A stretch of DNA of 27,391 bases from an uncultured Collinsella sp. (GCA_937937835.1 CALDBJ010000130.1:1-27391); one strand, 5' to 3'. Positions 8,582 to 16,385 are shown, counted from the stretch's first letter. Made by a program: numbers and translations. Notes: generated from the letters alone by a model not told the origin.

Positions 8582-9619
8582 GTGGAAGGCATGGATCAGC
8601 AGACAAGGAATGGTCGTTCGGCGAGCGCGGCAGAGGTTGCGGCGCTCGCTGGCGTGAGCCGCCAGACTGTGTCTCGCGTGGTCAACGGTATGCCCAACGT
8701 GACGGAAAAGACGCGCAAGCGTGTGCTGGCCGCCATGGAAGAGCTGGGCTTTCGTCCCAATTTTGCTGGAGCGGCGTTGCGCGGCGGGTCGTATCGTTCT
8801 ATTGGCCTGTGCATGTACAACATCACACGTGTCGGTAACCTGGCGACGCTCGAGGGTATCATGCAAGCGGCGCGCGAGCATGATTTTGCCGTCACTATGA
8901 TCGAGATGGGCGGCGACAAGCCCTATGCACTTGCCGATGCCTCGCGCCGCATGGTCGAGCGACCCGTCGACGGCATGATTCTCAACATGAACCGCATGGC
9001 TCCCGATTTTGAGGAGTTTGTTCCCCAGCCGGGAGTGCGAACGGTCATCCTGTCCATGTATGCGCATCCGCGCTGCACGACGATCGACTCCGACCAGTAT
9101 GGTTCGTGCGAGCTGTTGACCAATTATCTGCTGGAACATGGTCACTCGAATATGCGGTTTGTGGCGGGTCCGGAAAACTCGATTTCCTCGCGTTTTCGTG
9201 AGGCCGGTTGGCGCGATACGCTGGGTCGTGCTCATGTCGATGCCGCTCCGATGCTGCGTGGCGATTGGAGTGCGGACAGTGGGTACGCCATGGGCGAGCG
9301 GATTGCGGCCGAGGTGCTTGCCGGCGGGTCGCAGACGCCGACTGCCGTGCTTGCGGCAAATGACCAGATGGCGCTGGGCGTTATCGCCGCGCTCGAGAAC
9401 GCGGGCCTGTCCGTGCCCGACGACGTGAGCGTGGTTGGTATCGACGACGCACTCGGGGGACTTGTTCCTCACAATCGGCTGACGACGCTGCGATTTGATT
9501 TGCGCGGTGTCGGTAAGCTTGCGTTTGAGGCGGCGATTGGAGAGAGCTCGTCTATCGAGGCGATTCATGTGCCGAGCACGCTGGTCGAACGCTCGACTGT
9601 TAGGGACATACGGGGTTAG
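8582..9619 (+). CDS. LacI-family transcriptional repressor (module 2)
   Basis: This 345-residue regulator has the helix-turn-helix AEVAALAGVSRQTVSRVVNG followed by the hinge segment FRPNFAGAALR and a sugar-binding effector domain. The residues equivalent to E. coli LacI Tyr17 and Gln18 are Arg27 and Gln28. The GTG at 8582 sits 5 nt after AGG and keeps the VxxMD start seen in the module 1 paralogue. The ATG at 8591 is an alternative, and an upstream in-frame ATG at 8534 is unlikely because it would overlap the control region. It probably represses the module 2 operon and itself through the ATGAGCACG sites. The inducer is unknown. Confidence 0.88.
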   Translation: MEGMDQQTRNGRSASAAEVAALAGVSRQTVSRVVNGMPNVTEKTRKRVLAAMEELGFRPNFAGAALRGGSYRSIGLCMYNITRVGNLATLEGIMQAAREHDFAVTMIEMGGDKPYALADASRRMVERPVDGMILNMNRMAPDFEEFVPQPGVRTVILSMYAHPRCTTIDSDQYGSCELLTNYLLEHGHSNMRFVAGPENSISSRFREAGWRDTLGRAHVDAAPMLRGDWSADSGYAMGERIAAEVLAGGSQTPTAVLAANDQMALGVIAALENAGLSVPDDVSVVGIDDALGGLVPHNRLTTLRFDLRGVGKLAFEAAIGESSSIEAIHVPSTLVERSTVRDIRG

Positions 9620-9634
9620 GTCCTACTCCGTCTG

Positions 9635-9689
9635 TCTCGATTTGTAACAGGTAGACGGTCAAAAGCGGGCTACGTGTTACAGATTTAGA
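9635..9689. repeat. 55-bp dispersed palindrome, copy 3
   Basis: The arms TCTCGATTTGTAACA and TGTTACAGATTTAGA flank a diverged loop. It lies just after the module 2 lacI, as copy 1 does after the module 1 lacI. Confidence 0.82.
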
Positions 9690-9715
9690 TTCTTCGGAAA
9701 GAGCAATCCTGTTCG

Positions 9716-9770
9716 TCTCAATCTGTAACAGCTAGGATCCAAAAACTCGGCTAGATGTTACAGATTGAGA
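9716..9770. repeat. 55-bp dispersed palindrome, copy 4
   Basis: It starts 81 bp after copy 3 and differs by one base from copy 2. The arms TCTCAATCTGTAACA and TGTTACAGATTGAGA are perfectly complementary over 15 bp. Confidence 0.85.
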
Positions 9771-9791
9771 CAAGCGGCCCCCGAACCGCCC

Positions 9792-9836
9792 AAAAAAGGC
9801 CGGGGGCGGCGCGCCGTGTGACGTGCCGCCCCCGGC
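9792..9836 (-). terminator. Terminator after the module 3 hydrolase
   Basis: GCCGGGGGCGGC at 9799-9810 pairs with GCCGCCCCCGGC at 9825-9836. On the minus strand the stem is followed by a short T-run (complement of 9792-9797). This is a strong intrinsic terminator for the module 3 operon. Confidence 0.85.
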
Positions 9837-9881
9837 TGAGAAATGGGGACAGGTTATGTGGGCAGGCGACCCCGCCAGCCG

Positions 9882-11321
9882 CTAGTCCAGACGACGGGTC
9901 TGCGCCACGTGCTTATACCAGTATGCGCTTGCCTTGGGCGTGCGCTTCTGGGTTTCAAAGTCAACGTAGAAGAAGCCATAGCGCTTGTTGTAGCCATTGG
10001 TCCAGGAAAACTGATCCTGCAGGCTCCACAGGAAGTAGCCGCCCACGTTGACGCCCACCTCCATGGCCTTGAGCAACCAGCGCAGGTGCTGCTCGATGTA
10101 GTCGATGCGCGGCTGATCGTCCACAAAACCGTCCTTGTAGGGGTCCTTGTAGCCCATGCCGTTCTCGGTGATGAAGATCTGCTTGTAGTTGGGGTAGCGC
10201 TGCTTAATGTAGACGAGCAGATCGAACAGGCCCTCGGGATAGATGATCCAGTCCCAGTCGGTGGTGGGGACGCCGGGCTTGTTCACATGCTCGCCAATGC
10301 CCTTAACGCGCCAGCGGCCAGTGCCCTTCTCGCCCGTACCGTTGTGGTGCAGGTCGTTCTCGCCATCGTAGGCCTTCAAGAAGCGGCACTGGTAGTTGTT
10401 AACGCCCAGGTAGTCGTTGTAGAGCGCGGCCTCGCGCATGATTTCCAGATCCTCGTCTAGGATCTCGATGGTGCCGCCCGAGACGGCAGCCAAGCGGTTG
10501 GCGCACTCGAGGGTGTCGGGCGCGTAGTCGCCGCGGAAGGTGGCGTCGAGCAAGAACTGGTTCTGCAGCACGTGCTCGTTGTTGGCGGCTTTGATGTCGG
10601 CGGGGTCGTTCTCGTTGAGCGGATACTTAAACTCCAACGACTGGATGACGCCGATCTTGCCCTTAAAACCGCCGTTGTGGAAGGCCAGTACTGCCTTGGC
10701 GTGGGCGAGCATCATGTTGTGCTCGCACTGGAAGGCTTCGGCAAGATGTGCCTTGACGCCACCGGGGAAAGTACCCTCGATGTAGGTGTTGGAGGCGTCC
10801 GCCCAGATCTCGTTAAAGGTGAACCAATAGGTCACCTGGTCGGCGTACTCCTTAAAGCAGAAGGTGGCAAAGTCCACAAAGGCGTCGATGGTCTCGCGGT
10901 TGAGGAAGTCGCCCTTCTCAAAGAGGGACAGCGGCGTATCGAAGTGATGCAGCGTGACAAACGGCTCAACGTGGTGCTTGTGGCACTCGGCGAAGAGGTC
11001 GTGGTAGAACTGGACGCCCTCGGGGTTGATTTCGCCGGTGCCGTTGGGGAAGATGCGGCTCCAGGCGATGGAGAGGCGAATGCCGTTGATGCCGAACTCC
11101 TCGCACAGCTCCAGGTCGACGGGGTACTGGTTGTAGAAGTCCGAAGCGGGATCGGGGGAGAAGCGCCCCTGGGCCTCCAGAAAGTCGTCCCAGGCAACCT
11201 TGCCCTTACCGTGAGTGCGGGTCTCGCCCTCTACCTGGTAGGCAGCGGTGGCGCCGCCAAAGACAAAGTCCTCGGGAAACTGCGCGGGCGGGTTGGTGAC
11301 GCTAGCAGGATTAACGGACAT
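9882..11321 (-). CDS. lacG: GH1 6-phospho-beta-galactosidase (module 3)
   Basis: This 479-residue GH1 enzyme has acid/base Glu171 (TFNEI) and nucleophile Glu386 (FITENG). Ser439, Trp440, Lys446 and Tyr448 lie in SWTNGYNKRYG, the phosphate-binding and galacto-preference positions of LacG. It shares long identical stretches with the module 1 hydrolase, including the N-terminal GGATAAYQVEGETRTHGKGK, which indicates a recent duplication. It should hydrolyse lactose-6-phosphate or a related phosphodisaccharide in the cytoplasm. The ATG at 11321 has only a weak ribosome site, so translation may depend on the upstream permease 66 bp away. A strong terminator follows. Confidence 0.93.
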   Translation of the reverse strand: MSVNPASVTNPPAQFPEDFVFGGATAAYQVEGETRTHGKGKVAWDDFLEAQGRFSPDPASDFYNQYPVDLELCEEFGINGIRLSIAWSRIFPNGTGEINPEGVQFYHDLFAECHKHHVEPFVTLHHFDTPLSLFEKGDFLNRETIDAFVDFATFCFKEYADQVTYWFTFNEIWADASNTYIEGTFPGGVKAHLAEAFQCEHNMMLAHAKAVLAFHNGGFKGKIGVIQSLEFKYPLNENDPADIKAANNEHVLQNQFLLDATFRGDYAPDTLECANRLAAVSGGTIEILDEDLEIMREAALYNDYLGVNNYQCRFLKAYDGENDLHHNGTGEKGTGRWRVKGIGEHVNKPGVPTTDWDWIIYPEGLFDLLVYIKQRYPNYKQIFITENGMGYKDPYKDGFVDDQPRIDYIEQHLRWLLKAMEVGVNVGGYFLWSLQDQFSWTNGYNKRYGFFYVDFETQKRTPKASAYWYKHVAQTRRLD

Positions 11322-11344
11322 GATGATCCAATCGTCTAAATCGA

Positions 11345-11378
11345 AGGGCCAGCCGGTCTTGGATGGTCGGCTGGCCCT
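11345..11378 (-). other. Intercistronic hairpin, module 3
   Basis: AGGGCCAGCCG at 11345-11355 pairs perfectly with CGGCTGGCCCT at 11368-11378 and fills half the 66-bp gap between permease and hydrolase. No T-tract follows on the minus strand. It is probably a processing, stability or partial attenuation element. Confidence 0.65.
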
Positions 11379-11387
11379 GGGCGTTAC

Positions 11388-13154
11388 TTACTTCGAAAGT
11401 TGCTCACTCACGAAGGCGAGAGACTTATCGCCGTTCTGGGAGAGCTCGATGTACTGCTTGCCACGGCAGGCGACGCACTTGTTGCCCACGCGCTCGCAGT
11501 CCTTTTGCAGGTCGGCCAGGTAGCTGGCGGCCTGCGGGGCCAGGACGACCAGGTCAAAGTCGGGGAGCATGTCGACATGGTTGCCATAGGCCTCGGCAGC
11601 GGTTTCAAGATCGATGCCGCGCTCCTTGGCAGCCTTGGCCAGTGCGTTGGCGAGCAGGCCCGAGGTTCCGCCGCCCTGGCAGAGCACGAGCACGCGCTTG
11701 CCGTTGAGGTCGCTGGCGGCTGTAGCTTCTGTGGTGGCAGCGGCGGGGGCGTCGGACTTCACGGCCTCGGCAGCAGCGCCGGCGGCAACGCTCTTGGCGT
11801 CAGCCTTGCCCTGGAAGGCATCGTTGAGCTTGGCGGCCTTCTCGGCGTTCTTGGCGTCGAGCTCCTCCTGGGAGATCTCGGCCTCCTCGGCGCACTTCTG
11901 GGCGTCATAGGCACGGAAGAACGGATAGTACAGGGCAAAGTCGACGACCAGGATGATGGCGAGCATCACAAAGGCGAGCGGCTGGAAGCCCAGGCCCATG
12001 ATGGTGCCGATGGGGCCGGGGACGGTCCAAGGCAGGGTGTACATAAAGCCGTTCATGCCCAAGAAGTCGATAAAGATCTTGAGGATCCAGATGTTGGCGA
12101 TCGGGGCAAAGACAAACGGGACAAAGAAGACGGGGTTGAGCACGATGGGCGCGGCGAACAGCAGCGGCTCGTTGACGGCAAAGCAGACGGGGACGATGGC
12201 GGCCTTACCGACGGCGCGCATCTCCTGAGACTTGGCCAGGAAGCAGAACATAAAGACCAGGACGAGCGTGGCGCCGGTGCCGCCCATGCAGACGACGAAG
12301 TACTGGGCACCCTGGGTCAGGACAGCGGAAGCGTGCTGGCCGGCCTGGAACGCAGCCAGGTTGTCGGTCATGTTGGCAACGAGGGCGGCGGCGATGGCGG
12401 GCTCGACGATCGAGGGGCCGTGGACGCCCACGAACCAGAAGAGGCTCATAGCGCCGTAGATCACAGCGAGGCCGATGTAGCCATCAGCAGCGGTGAACAG
12501 GGGCTGGAACACCTGGATGACGCCCTGGGCAAAGCAGAAGCCAAAAGCAGCGCGGAAGGCGATGTCAAAGACCCAAAAGACGGTGATGCAGACGGAGAAG
12601 GGGATGATGTCCTTAAAGGTCTGCGAGATGTTGGGCGGAACCTGCTCGGGCATCTTGACGGTGATGTTGCGCTTAATGAAGAACTTGTAGATGATGCCGG
12701 TCACAAACGCAGCGATAAAGGCGGTCAGCAGGCCTTTGGAACCAAGGTAGGTGGTGTTGAAGCCGCTGGCAGCGTCCGTGGCGATCGTGTCGCTCGAAAG
12801 GAGCAAGAAGCCGATGATGGCCGCGCACATGCACGAGATGAAGTTGATCTGGTTGTTCTTGGGCAGATCGCGGTTCTGAGCGTCGGCGAAGTGCTTGGCC
12901 GTGGTGGCGGCACAGGCGATGGCCAGGATGCCCATGGAGTAGTTGTAGCACTTCCATAGGGCGTTGTTGATGTCATCGGGCCAGTAGAAACCCCAGATAT
13001 TGGGAACCGAGGCTACCAGGCAGAAGATGGACGAGAAGATGATGATGGGGATGACGGAGATAAAACCGTCGCGGATCGCCTTGAGGTACTTGTTGCGGGC
13101 GATCGCGTTGAAAAAGGGCTGCCCCTTTTCGATGATGGCGATGAGTTGCTCCAT
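11388..13154 (-). CDS. lacE: PTS lactose/cellobiose-family IICB permease (module 3)
   Basis: This 588-residue permease is the most diverged of the three. The IIC domain carries GVHGPSIVEP and NEPLLFAAP. An Ala/Lys-rich linker leads to a IIB domain with Cys492 in VLCQGGGTSG, where the other two have CAGAGTSA. The surface after the Cys also differs, with LPDFDLVVLAPQ where the others have MDQYDVIVLAPQ or the like. Lacking a IIA domain, it presumably also uses LacF. The IIC differs throughout from modules 1 and 2, so a different disaccharide, for example another host or milk beta-galactoside, is possible but not shown. The ATG at 13154 follows AGGAG. It is the first gene of its operon and is divergent from lacI at 13512. 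Confidence 0.92.
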   Translation of the reverse strand: MEQLIAIIEKGQPFFNAIARNKYLKAIRDGFISVIPIIIFSSIFCLVASVPNIWGFYWPDDINNALWKCYNYSMGILAIACAATTAKHFADAQNRDLPKNNQINFISCMCAAIIGFLLLSSDTIATDAASGFNTTYLGSKGLLTAFIAAFVTGIIYKFFIKRNITVKMPEQVPPNISQTFKDIIPFSVCITVFWVFDIAFRAAFGFCFAQGVIQVFQPLFTAADGYIGLAVIYGAMSLFWFVGVHGPSIVEPAIAAALVANMTDNLAAFQAGQHASAVLTQGAQYFVVCMGGTGATLVLVFMFCFLAKSQEMRAVGKAAIVPVCFAVNEPLLFAAPIVLNPVFFVPFVFAPIANIWILKIFIDFLGMNGFMYTLPWTVPGPIGTIMGLGFQPLAFVMLAIILVVDFALYYPFFRAYDAQKCAEEAEISQEELDAKNAEKAAKLNDAFQGKADAKSVAAGAAAEAVKSDAPAAATTEATAASDLNGKRVLVLCQGGGTSGLLANALAKAAKERGIDLETAAEAYGNHVDMLPDFDLVVLAPQAASYLADLQKDCERVGNKCVACRGKQYIELSQNGDKSLAFVSEQLSK

Positions 13155-13215
13155 GCAAAGCTCCTAAGAGTCGGTGGGTTGGCAACGATGGTAGCTTTTG
13201 ACGTTTGGTTGCCAA

Positions 13216-13233
13216 AATGTTGACGTTGCCATT
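13216..13233. promoter_or_regulatory. Module 3 LacI operator O1
   Basis: AATGTTGACGTTGCCATT is an inverted copy of the module 3 operator; on the minus strand it reads AATGGCAACGTCAACATT. Symmetry extends to AAAATG...CATTTT at 13214-13235. It lies 62 bp upstream of the permease start. Confidence 0.75.
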
Positions 13234-13335
13234 TTGCGACACAAAATAAGACGCGAACCGATGGCCCCTGTGCCTGTGGACCGTCGATTCCTTGCGCGTA
13301 AACGTTTGAGCCGCCCGGTGGCTCTGTGTTTGCAC

Positions 13336-13353
13336 AATGGCAACGTTAACATT
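13336..13353. promoter_or_regulatory. Module 3 LacI operator O2
   Basis: AATGGCAACGTTAACATT has the module 3 variable half (GCA) on the left and the common half CGTTAACATT on the right. It is 120 bp from O1 and 145 bp from O3, distances that allow looping. Confidence 0.75.
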
Positions 13354-13385
13354 TGGTCGACAAAAGCTGTTCGGGGAAGCAAAAA

Positions 13386-13406
13386 TGTCGGTGAACGGTA
13401 GGTTTT
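13386..13406 (+). promoter_or_regulatory. Conserved block upstream of lacI (module 3)
   Basis: TGTCGGTGAACGGTAGGTTTT aligns with TGTTCGGTAAACGGTTGATTT of module 1. It includes GTGAACGGTA, an exact 10-mer also found at 16513 and 24824, both upstream of sugar genes. Confidence 0.45.
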
Positions 13407-13480
13407 GGGTGGTGAGCGTATGGTGGGGGAGGCGTTGGATATACTTGAAGGCGTTAAAAATGACTGCGTAGGGTGTCACC

Positions 13481-13498
13481 AATGGCATCGTTGACATA
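13481..13498. promoter_or_regulatory. Module 3 LacI operator O3 (autoregulatory)
   Basis: AATGGCATCGTTGACATA lies 13 bp before the lacI start codon and matches the module 3 operator. It should mediate autorepression of lacI. Confidence 0.7.
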
Positions 13499-13511
13499 GA
13501 AAGATCGACCT

Positions 13512-14516
13512 ATGGCCGCTGTTAAAAAATCGGTATCCGTTAAGGATGTGGCGCGTCTCGCGGGCGTCTCGGAACAGACGGTCTCGCGCACCGTTCACGA
13601 TTCGCCCAGCGTGCGCCCCGAGACCAAGGAGCGCGTGCGTGCCGCCATGCGCGAGCTGGGGTATCGCCCCAATTTTGCCGGTCGATCGCTGCGTCGCGGT
13701 AAGTTTAAGACCGTCGGCGTCGCCATGTTCAATATTACCGGCACCGGCAACCTCGACCGTATGGAGGGCTTTGCCGCCGCCGCCGATAAGCACGGCTATG
13801 CCATCACTCTCACTAAAGTAGACGGGCATCCGTATACCCTCGAGGGCGCATCGTCGCGCATGAGCGCACTGCCGGTGGACGGCATGGTTGTGATTATGAA
13901 CCGCATGCCGGCGGACTTTGGCACCTTTGAGCCGCTGCCCGGTATGCAGACGGTGCTCGTTACCATGCTGGAGCACCCGCTCTGTTCAACGGTCGATAAC
14001 GACCAGTTCGATTGCTCGCGCCAAGTGGTCGAGTACTTGCTGGGGCAGGGGCACAAGACCGTGCACTTTATCTCGTGTCCCGAGCGCTCGTTTTCGGGCA
14101 TGCGGCGCGAGGAAGGCTGGCGCGAGACATTGCGTGCGCATGGCATCGAGCCACCGCAGCTCGTGCGCGGCGACTGGACAGCGCAGAGTGGATATGCTGC
14201 CGGTCAGGCTCTGGCGGACGATCCGACCTGTACGGCCATTTATGCTTCCAACGATGCCATGGCATATGGCTGCATCCGTGGGCTCGAGTCGCGCGGGAAG
14301 CGCGTGCCCCAGGACGTAAGCGTGGTGGGTGTTGACGATAGTTTGGGCGATATCGTACCCGATCGTCGCCTGACCACGGTGCGCTTTGACAACAAACGCG
14401 TCGGCATGTGGGCGGTCGACAAGATTGCCGGCGCCGAGGGCGCTGCACCCGGTGTGGAGCACATGCTGTTTCCGGGCGTGCTCGTCGAGGGCGATACGGT
14501 GCGCGATGTGCGCTAG
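13512..14516 (+). CDS. LacI-family transcriptional repressor (module 3)
   Basis: This 334-residue regulator has the helix-turn-helix VKDVARLAGVSEQTVSRTVH, with Glu21 and Gln22 at the positions of E. coli LacI Tyr17 and Gln18. The hinge segment YRPNFAGRSLRRGK and a periplasmic-binding-protein-like effector domain follow. The ATG at 13512 has a poor ribosome site, which suits low expression of an autoregulated repressor. It probably controls the divergent module 3 operon through three ATGGCAACG sites. It is also 214 bp upstream of lacF on the same strand, so read-through could link it to lacF expression. The effector is unknown. Confidence 0.9.
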   Translation: MAAVKKSVSVKDVARLAGVSEQTVSRTVHDSPSVRPETKERVRAAMRELGYRPNFAGRSLRRGKFKTVGVAMFNITGTGNLDRMEGFAAAADKHGYAITLTKVDGHPYTLEGASSRMSALPVDGMVVIMNRMPADFGTFEPLPGMQTVLVTMLEHPLCSTVDNDQFDCSRQVVEYLLGQGHKTVHFISCPERSFSGMRREEGWRETLRAHGIEPPQLVRGDWTAQSGYAAGQALADDPTCTAIYASNDAMAYGCIRGLESRGKRVPQDVSVVGVDDSLGDIVPDRRLTTVRFDNKRVGMWAVDKIAGAEGAAPGVEHMLFPGVLVEGDTVRDVR

Positions 14517-14547
14517 GGCGCGGGTCTGTTTGGGTTGCCGCTAATTG

Positions 14548-14605
14548 TGTTCGATATTGTTCAGATTGGTTTAAAAACCGTTCACGGGCGAATAGTGACC
14601 GTTCA
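14548..14605 (+). promoter_or_regulatory. Repeated TGTTC and GAACGGT motifs upstream of lacF
   Basis: TGTTC occurs at 14548-14552 and 14558-14562, one helical turn apart, within TTCGATATTGTTC. Inverted GTGAACGGTT (14576-14585 on the minus strand) and ATGAACGGT (14597-14605) follow. The 12-mer TCGATATTGTTC also occurs at 3501-3512. No LacI-type operator of the four series is present here, so lacF may answer to a different, common regulator. Confidence 0.45.
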
Positions 14606-14730
14606 TAGCTCAAAATTACGTTTTGCGCTGTTCTTTTTTGTTTGAATGTTATTGTTTCTGTCATACACAACGCAGCGCGTATGCCCGGACGCGATGCTCT
14701 CCATTGGTTCATATGTGAAAGGAACGCAAT

Positions 14731-15069
14731 ATGGCAACCAAAGAAGAAATCTCGATGGTTGGATTCGAGATTGTCGCATACGCAGGTGACGCCCAGACCG
14801 ATCTGCTTGCAGCGCTCGATGCTGCTCGCGAGGGTGACTTTGAGAAGGCCGAACAGCTGCACAAGGATGCCAGCGATGCACTTATCGGCGCCCACGACAC
14901 GCAGACCAAGCTGCTTTCGCAGGAGGCCGGCGGTGGCGAGATGGAGATGACCTTCATCATGGCTCACGCTCAGGACACTCTCATGACCACTATGATCCTG
15001 GAGAAGCAGGCCCGCTTTACCATCGATGCCTACAAGCGCATCGCTGAGCTCGAGGCCAAGCTCGCCTAA
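14731..15069 (+). CDS. lacF: PTS lactose/cellobiose-family IIA
   Basis: This soluble 112-residue phosphocarrier takes phosphate from HPr and gives it to the IIB Cys of the permeases. It is an all-helical, trimer-forming PTS IIA of the lac type. The phospho-accepting His79 is in MAHAQDTLM and the neighbouring Asp82 matches the metal-binding Asp of the family. Its length matches LacF proteins (100-115 residues). The ATG at 14731 follows AAAGGA by 8 nt. It stands alone between the module 3 lacI and a membrane-protein gene and ends at a strong terminator. As the only IIA in the window it probably serves all three IICB permeases. Confidence 0.95.
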   Translation: MATKEEISMVGFEIVAYAGDAQTDLLAALDAAREGDFEKAEQLHKDASDALIGAHDTQTKLLSQEAGGGEMEMTFIMAHAQDTLMTTMILEKQARFTIDAYKRIAELEAKLA

Positions 15070-15096
15070 CGAGCCCTCACAACCAAGTTCCCTTCC

Positions 15097-15128
15097 AAAA
15101 GCCCTGCCGCACCCGCGACAGGGCTTTT
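15097..15128 (+). terminator. Terminator after lacF
   Basis: AAAAGCCCTG at 15097-15106 pairs with CAGGGCTTTT at 15119-15128 and is followed by a T-rich tract. It is a typical intrinsic terminator. Confidence 0.9.
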
Positions 15129-15142
15129 TCTGTCCTCCTCCA

Positions 15143-15209
15143 AGTTGCGGTGAAATAAGGACTGAATAGGGGCCGGCGGGCGCAAAACAATCCCTATTCC
15201 ACCGCAACT
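15143..15209. repeat. Palindromic element with 22-bp arms
   Basis: AGTTGCGGTGAAATAAGGACTG at 15143 onward is complementary with three mismatches to the arm ending at 15209, which ends CCACCGCAACT. The inner sequence is G-rich. It resembles the dispersed palindromes elsewhere in the window in form but not in sequence. Confidence 0.7.
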
Positions 15210-15221
15210 CATCCCGAGATA

Positions 15222-15260
15222 GTCATTGGGGACGTTCTTAAACGACTGGTCATTGGGGAC
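15222..15260. repeat. Short direct repeat GTCATTGGGGAC x2
   Basis: GTCATTGGGGAC occurs at 15222-15233 and 15249-15260, 27 bp apart. Related GGGGAC strings lie at 21667 and 27345. This looks like a remnant of a dispersed element. No gene is seen in 15070-15353. Confidence 0.6.
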
Positions 15261-15353
15261 AGTCTTGGTGCGCTCCGTTGGTCCTCCCGTTCGATTTTTG
15301 CTCGGTGGGTATACTTTCTTTCGCATTAAACGCCGGAATGAGGAGGTATCCAA

Positions 15354-16385
15354 ATGCCGGATAACGGGTCAATACAAAAAAGAGACGCGCACGAGATGGC
15401 TCATGGGCGTCCTGTCCAGATAACCGAGCACACGACAGTAACCGAGCTGCAGCCCAGCCTGTCCGATGTCGTGTGCGCAAACAAAAAGCTGCAGATCGGT
15501 ATCATCGTTGCGCTCGTGGTGCTGGCGTTGCTGTCGGGCTTTGTAGCTCGTCCGCATTTCGCCGATACCAAAACTTGGGACTCCACCATCGAGGTTATCG
15601 ACCAAAAGAAAGGCAACGTTTTGGCGCTCACGGCTTCATGCGTTGCTCTATCTGCGGGTATTACGGCGCTGCCGGGTGATACGGGAACGCCGGTTGCCGA
15701 GGAGCTCGCGCAGCTTTCAGGCAACCTTGGTATCGTGCTTGCCGTGCTATACCTAGAGAAATATTTGCTCACGATTTTGTGGTCGATTGGCCTGGGCATC
15801 TTAATCCCGTTTGCGTTAGTGCTCTTTGCGGTGTCGCTCGGCATTCACGGGCGCTGGAGCACGAGCGCTGTCCTGCGCCGTGTGGCGACACGCGTGCTGG
15901 TGGTTGCCGTGATCGGCATGGCGCTCGTGCCTGCGAGCGTATGGGTGTCGCAGAAGGTCGATGAAACGTATCGCGTAAGTATTGAGCAAGCTGAGCAAAA
16001 GGCTGCGGACGCTGCGGAAAAGACCGATACCACGGACAAGTCAGCCGAGACCAGCTCAAAATCGACCAAGAAAAAATCTGAGGCCACGGAGTCCAAAAAC
16101 GTGCTCGAGCAGTTGACCGATGGGGCATCGAGCCTTGTTACGTCGGTAACCAGTGGTGCCAAGCAGATGACCGACGAGATCGTGCAGCAGGTGACCGACC
16201 TCATCGAAGGCGTCATTGTGATGATCGTGACCTCGTGTGTGATTCCTCTACTGGTGCTCGTGGCGTTCCTATGGCTAGGACACGTGCTACTGGGGATCGA
16301 TATCTCCGGTCCCGCGAACTATCTGACGGGTCGTTTCTTGAGCGCTCCGTCCAGACATGCCAAGAAGAGCGGGCAGTCTGAGTAG
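15354..16385 (+). CDS. Uncharacterised multi-spanning membrane protein
   Basis: I do not recognise this 343-residue protein. A charged N-terminus of about 45 residues precedes a first membrane segment (LQIGIIVALVVLALLSGFVA). Further hydrophobic stretches lie near residues 93-110, 124-165 (two) and 176-195. A hydrophilic Lys/Ser/Thr/Glu-rich region of about 80 residues, probably coiled or disordered, follows, with a last membrane segment near 283-312. The ATG at 15354 is preceded by a perfect AGGAGG with 7-nt spacing and by a TATACT at 15310. A terminator follows, so it is probably a single-gene unit. It lies between lacF and lacA without an obvious sugar role. No catalytic motif is visible. 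Confidence 0.75.
   Translation: MPDNGSIQKRDAHEMAHGRPVQITEHTTVTELQPSLSDVVCANKKLQIGIIVALVVLALLSGFVARPHFADTKTWDSTIEVIDQKKGNVLALTASCVALSAGITALPGDTGTPVAEELAQLSGNLGIVLAVLYLEKYLLTILWSIGLGILIPFALVLFAVSLGIHGRWSTSAVLRRVATRVLVVAVIGMALVPASVWVSQKVDETYRVSIEQAEQKAADAAEKTDTTDKSAETSSKSTKKKSEATESKNVLEQLTDGASSLVTSVTSGAKQMTDEIVQQVTDLIEGVIVMIVTSCVIPLLVLVAFLWLGHVLLGIDISGPANYLTGRFLSAPSRHAKKSGQSE

Noticed and set aside
14068..15207. A 379-residue minus-strand open frame crossing the end of the module 3 lacI and lacF.
   Set aside because: It overlaps two well-supported plus-strand genes and their terminator and its translation resembles no protein family.
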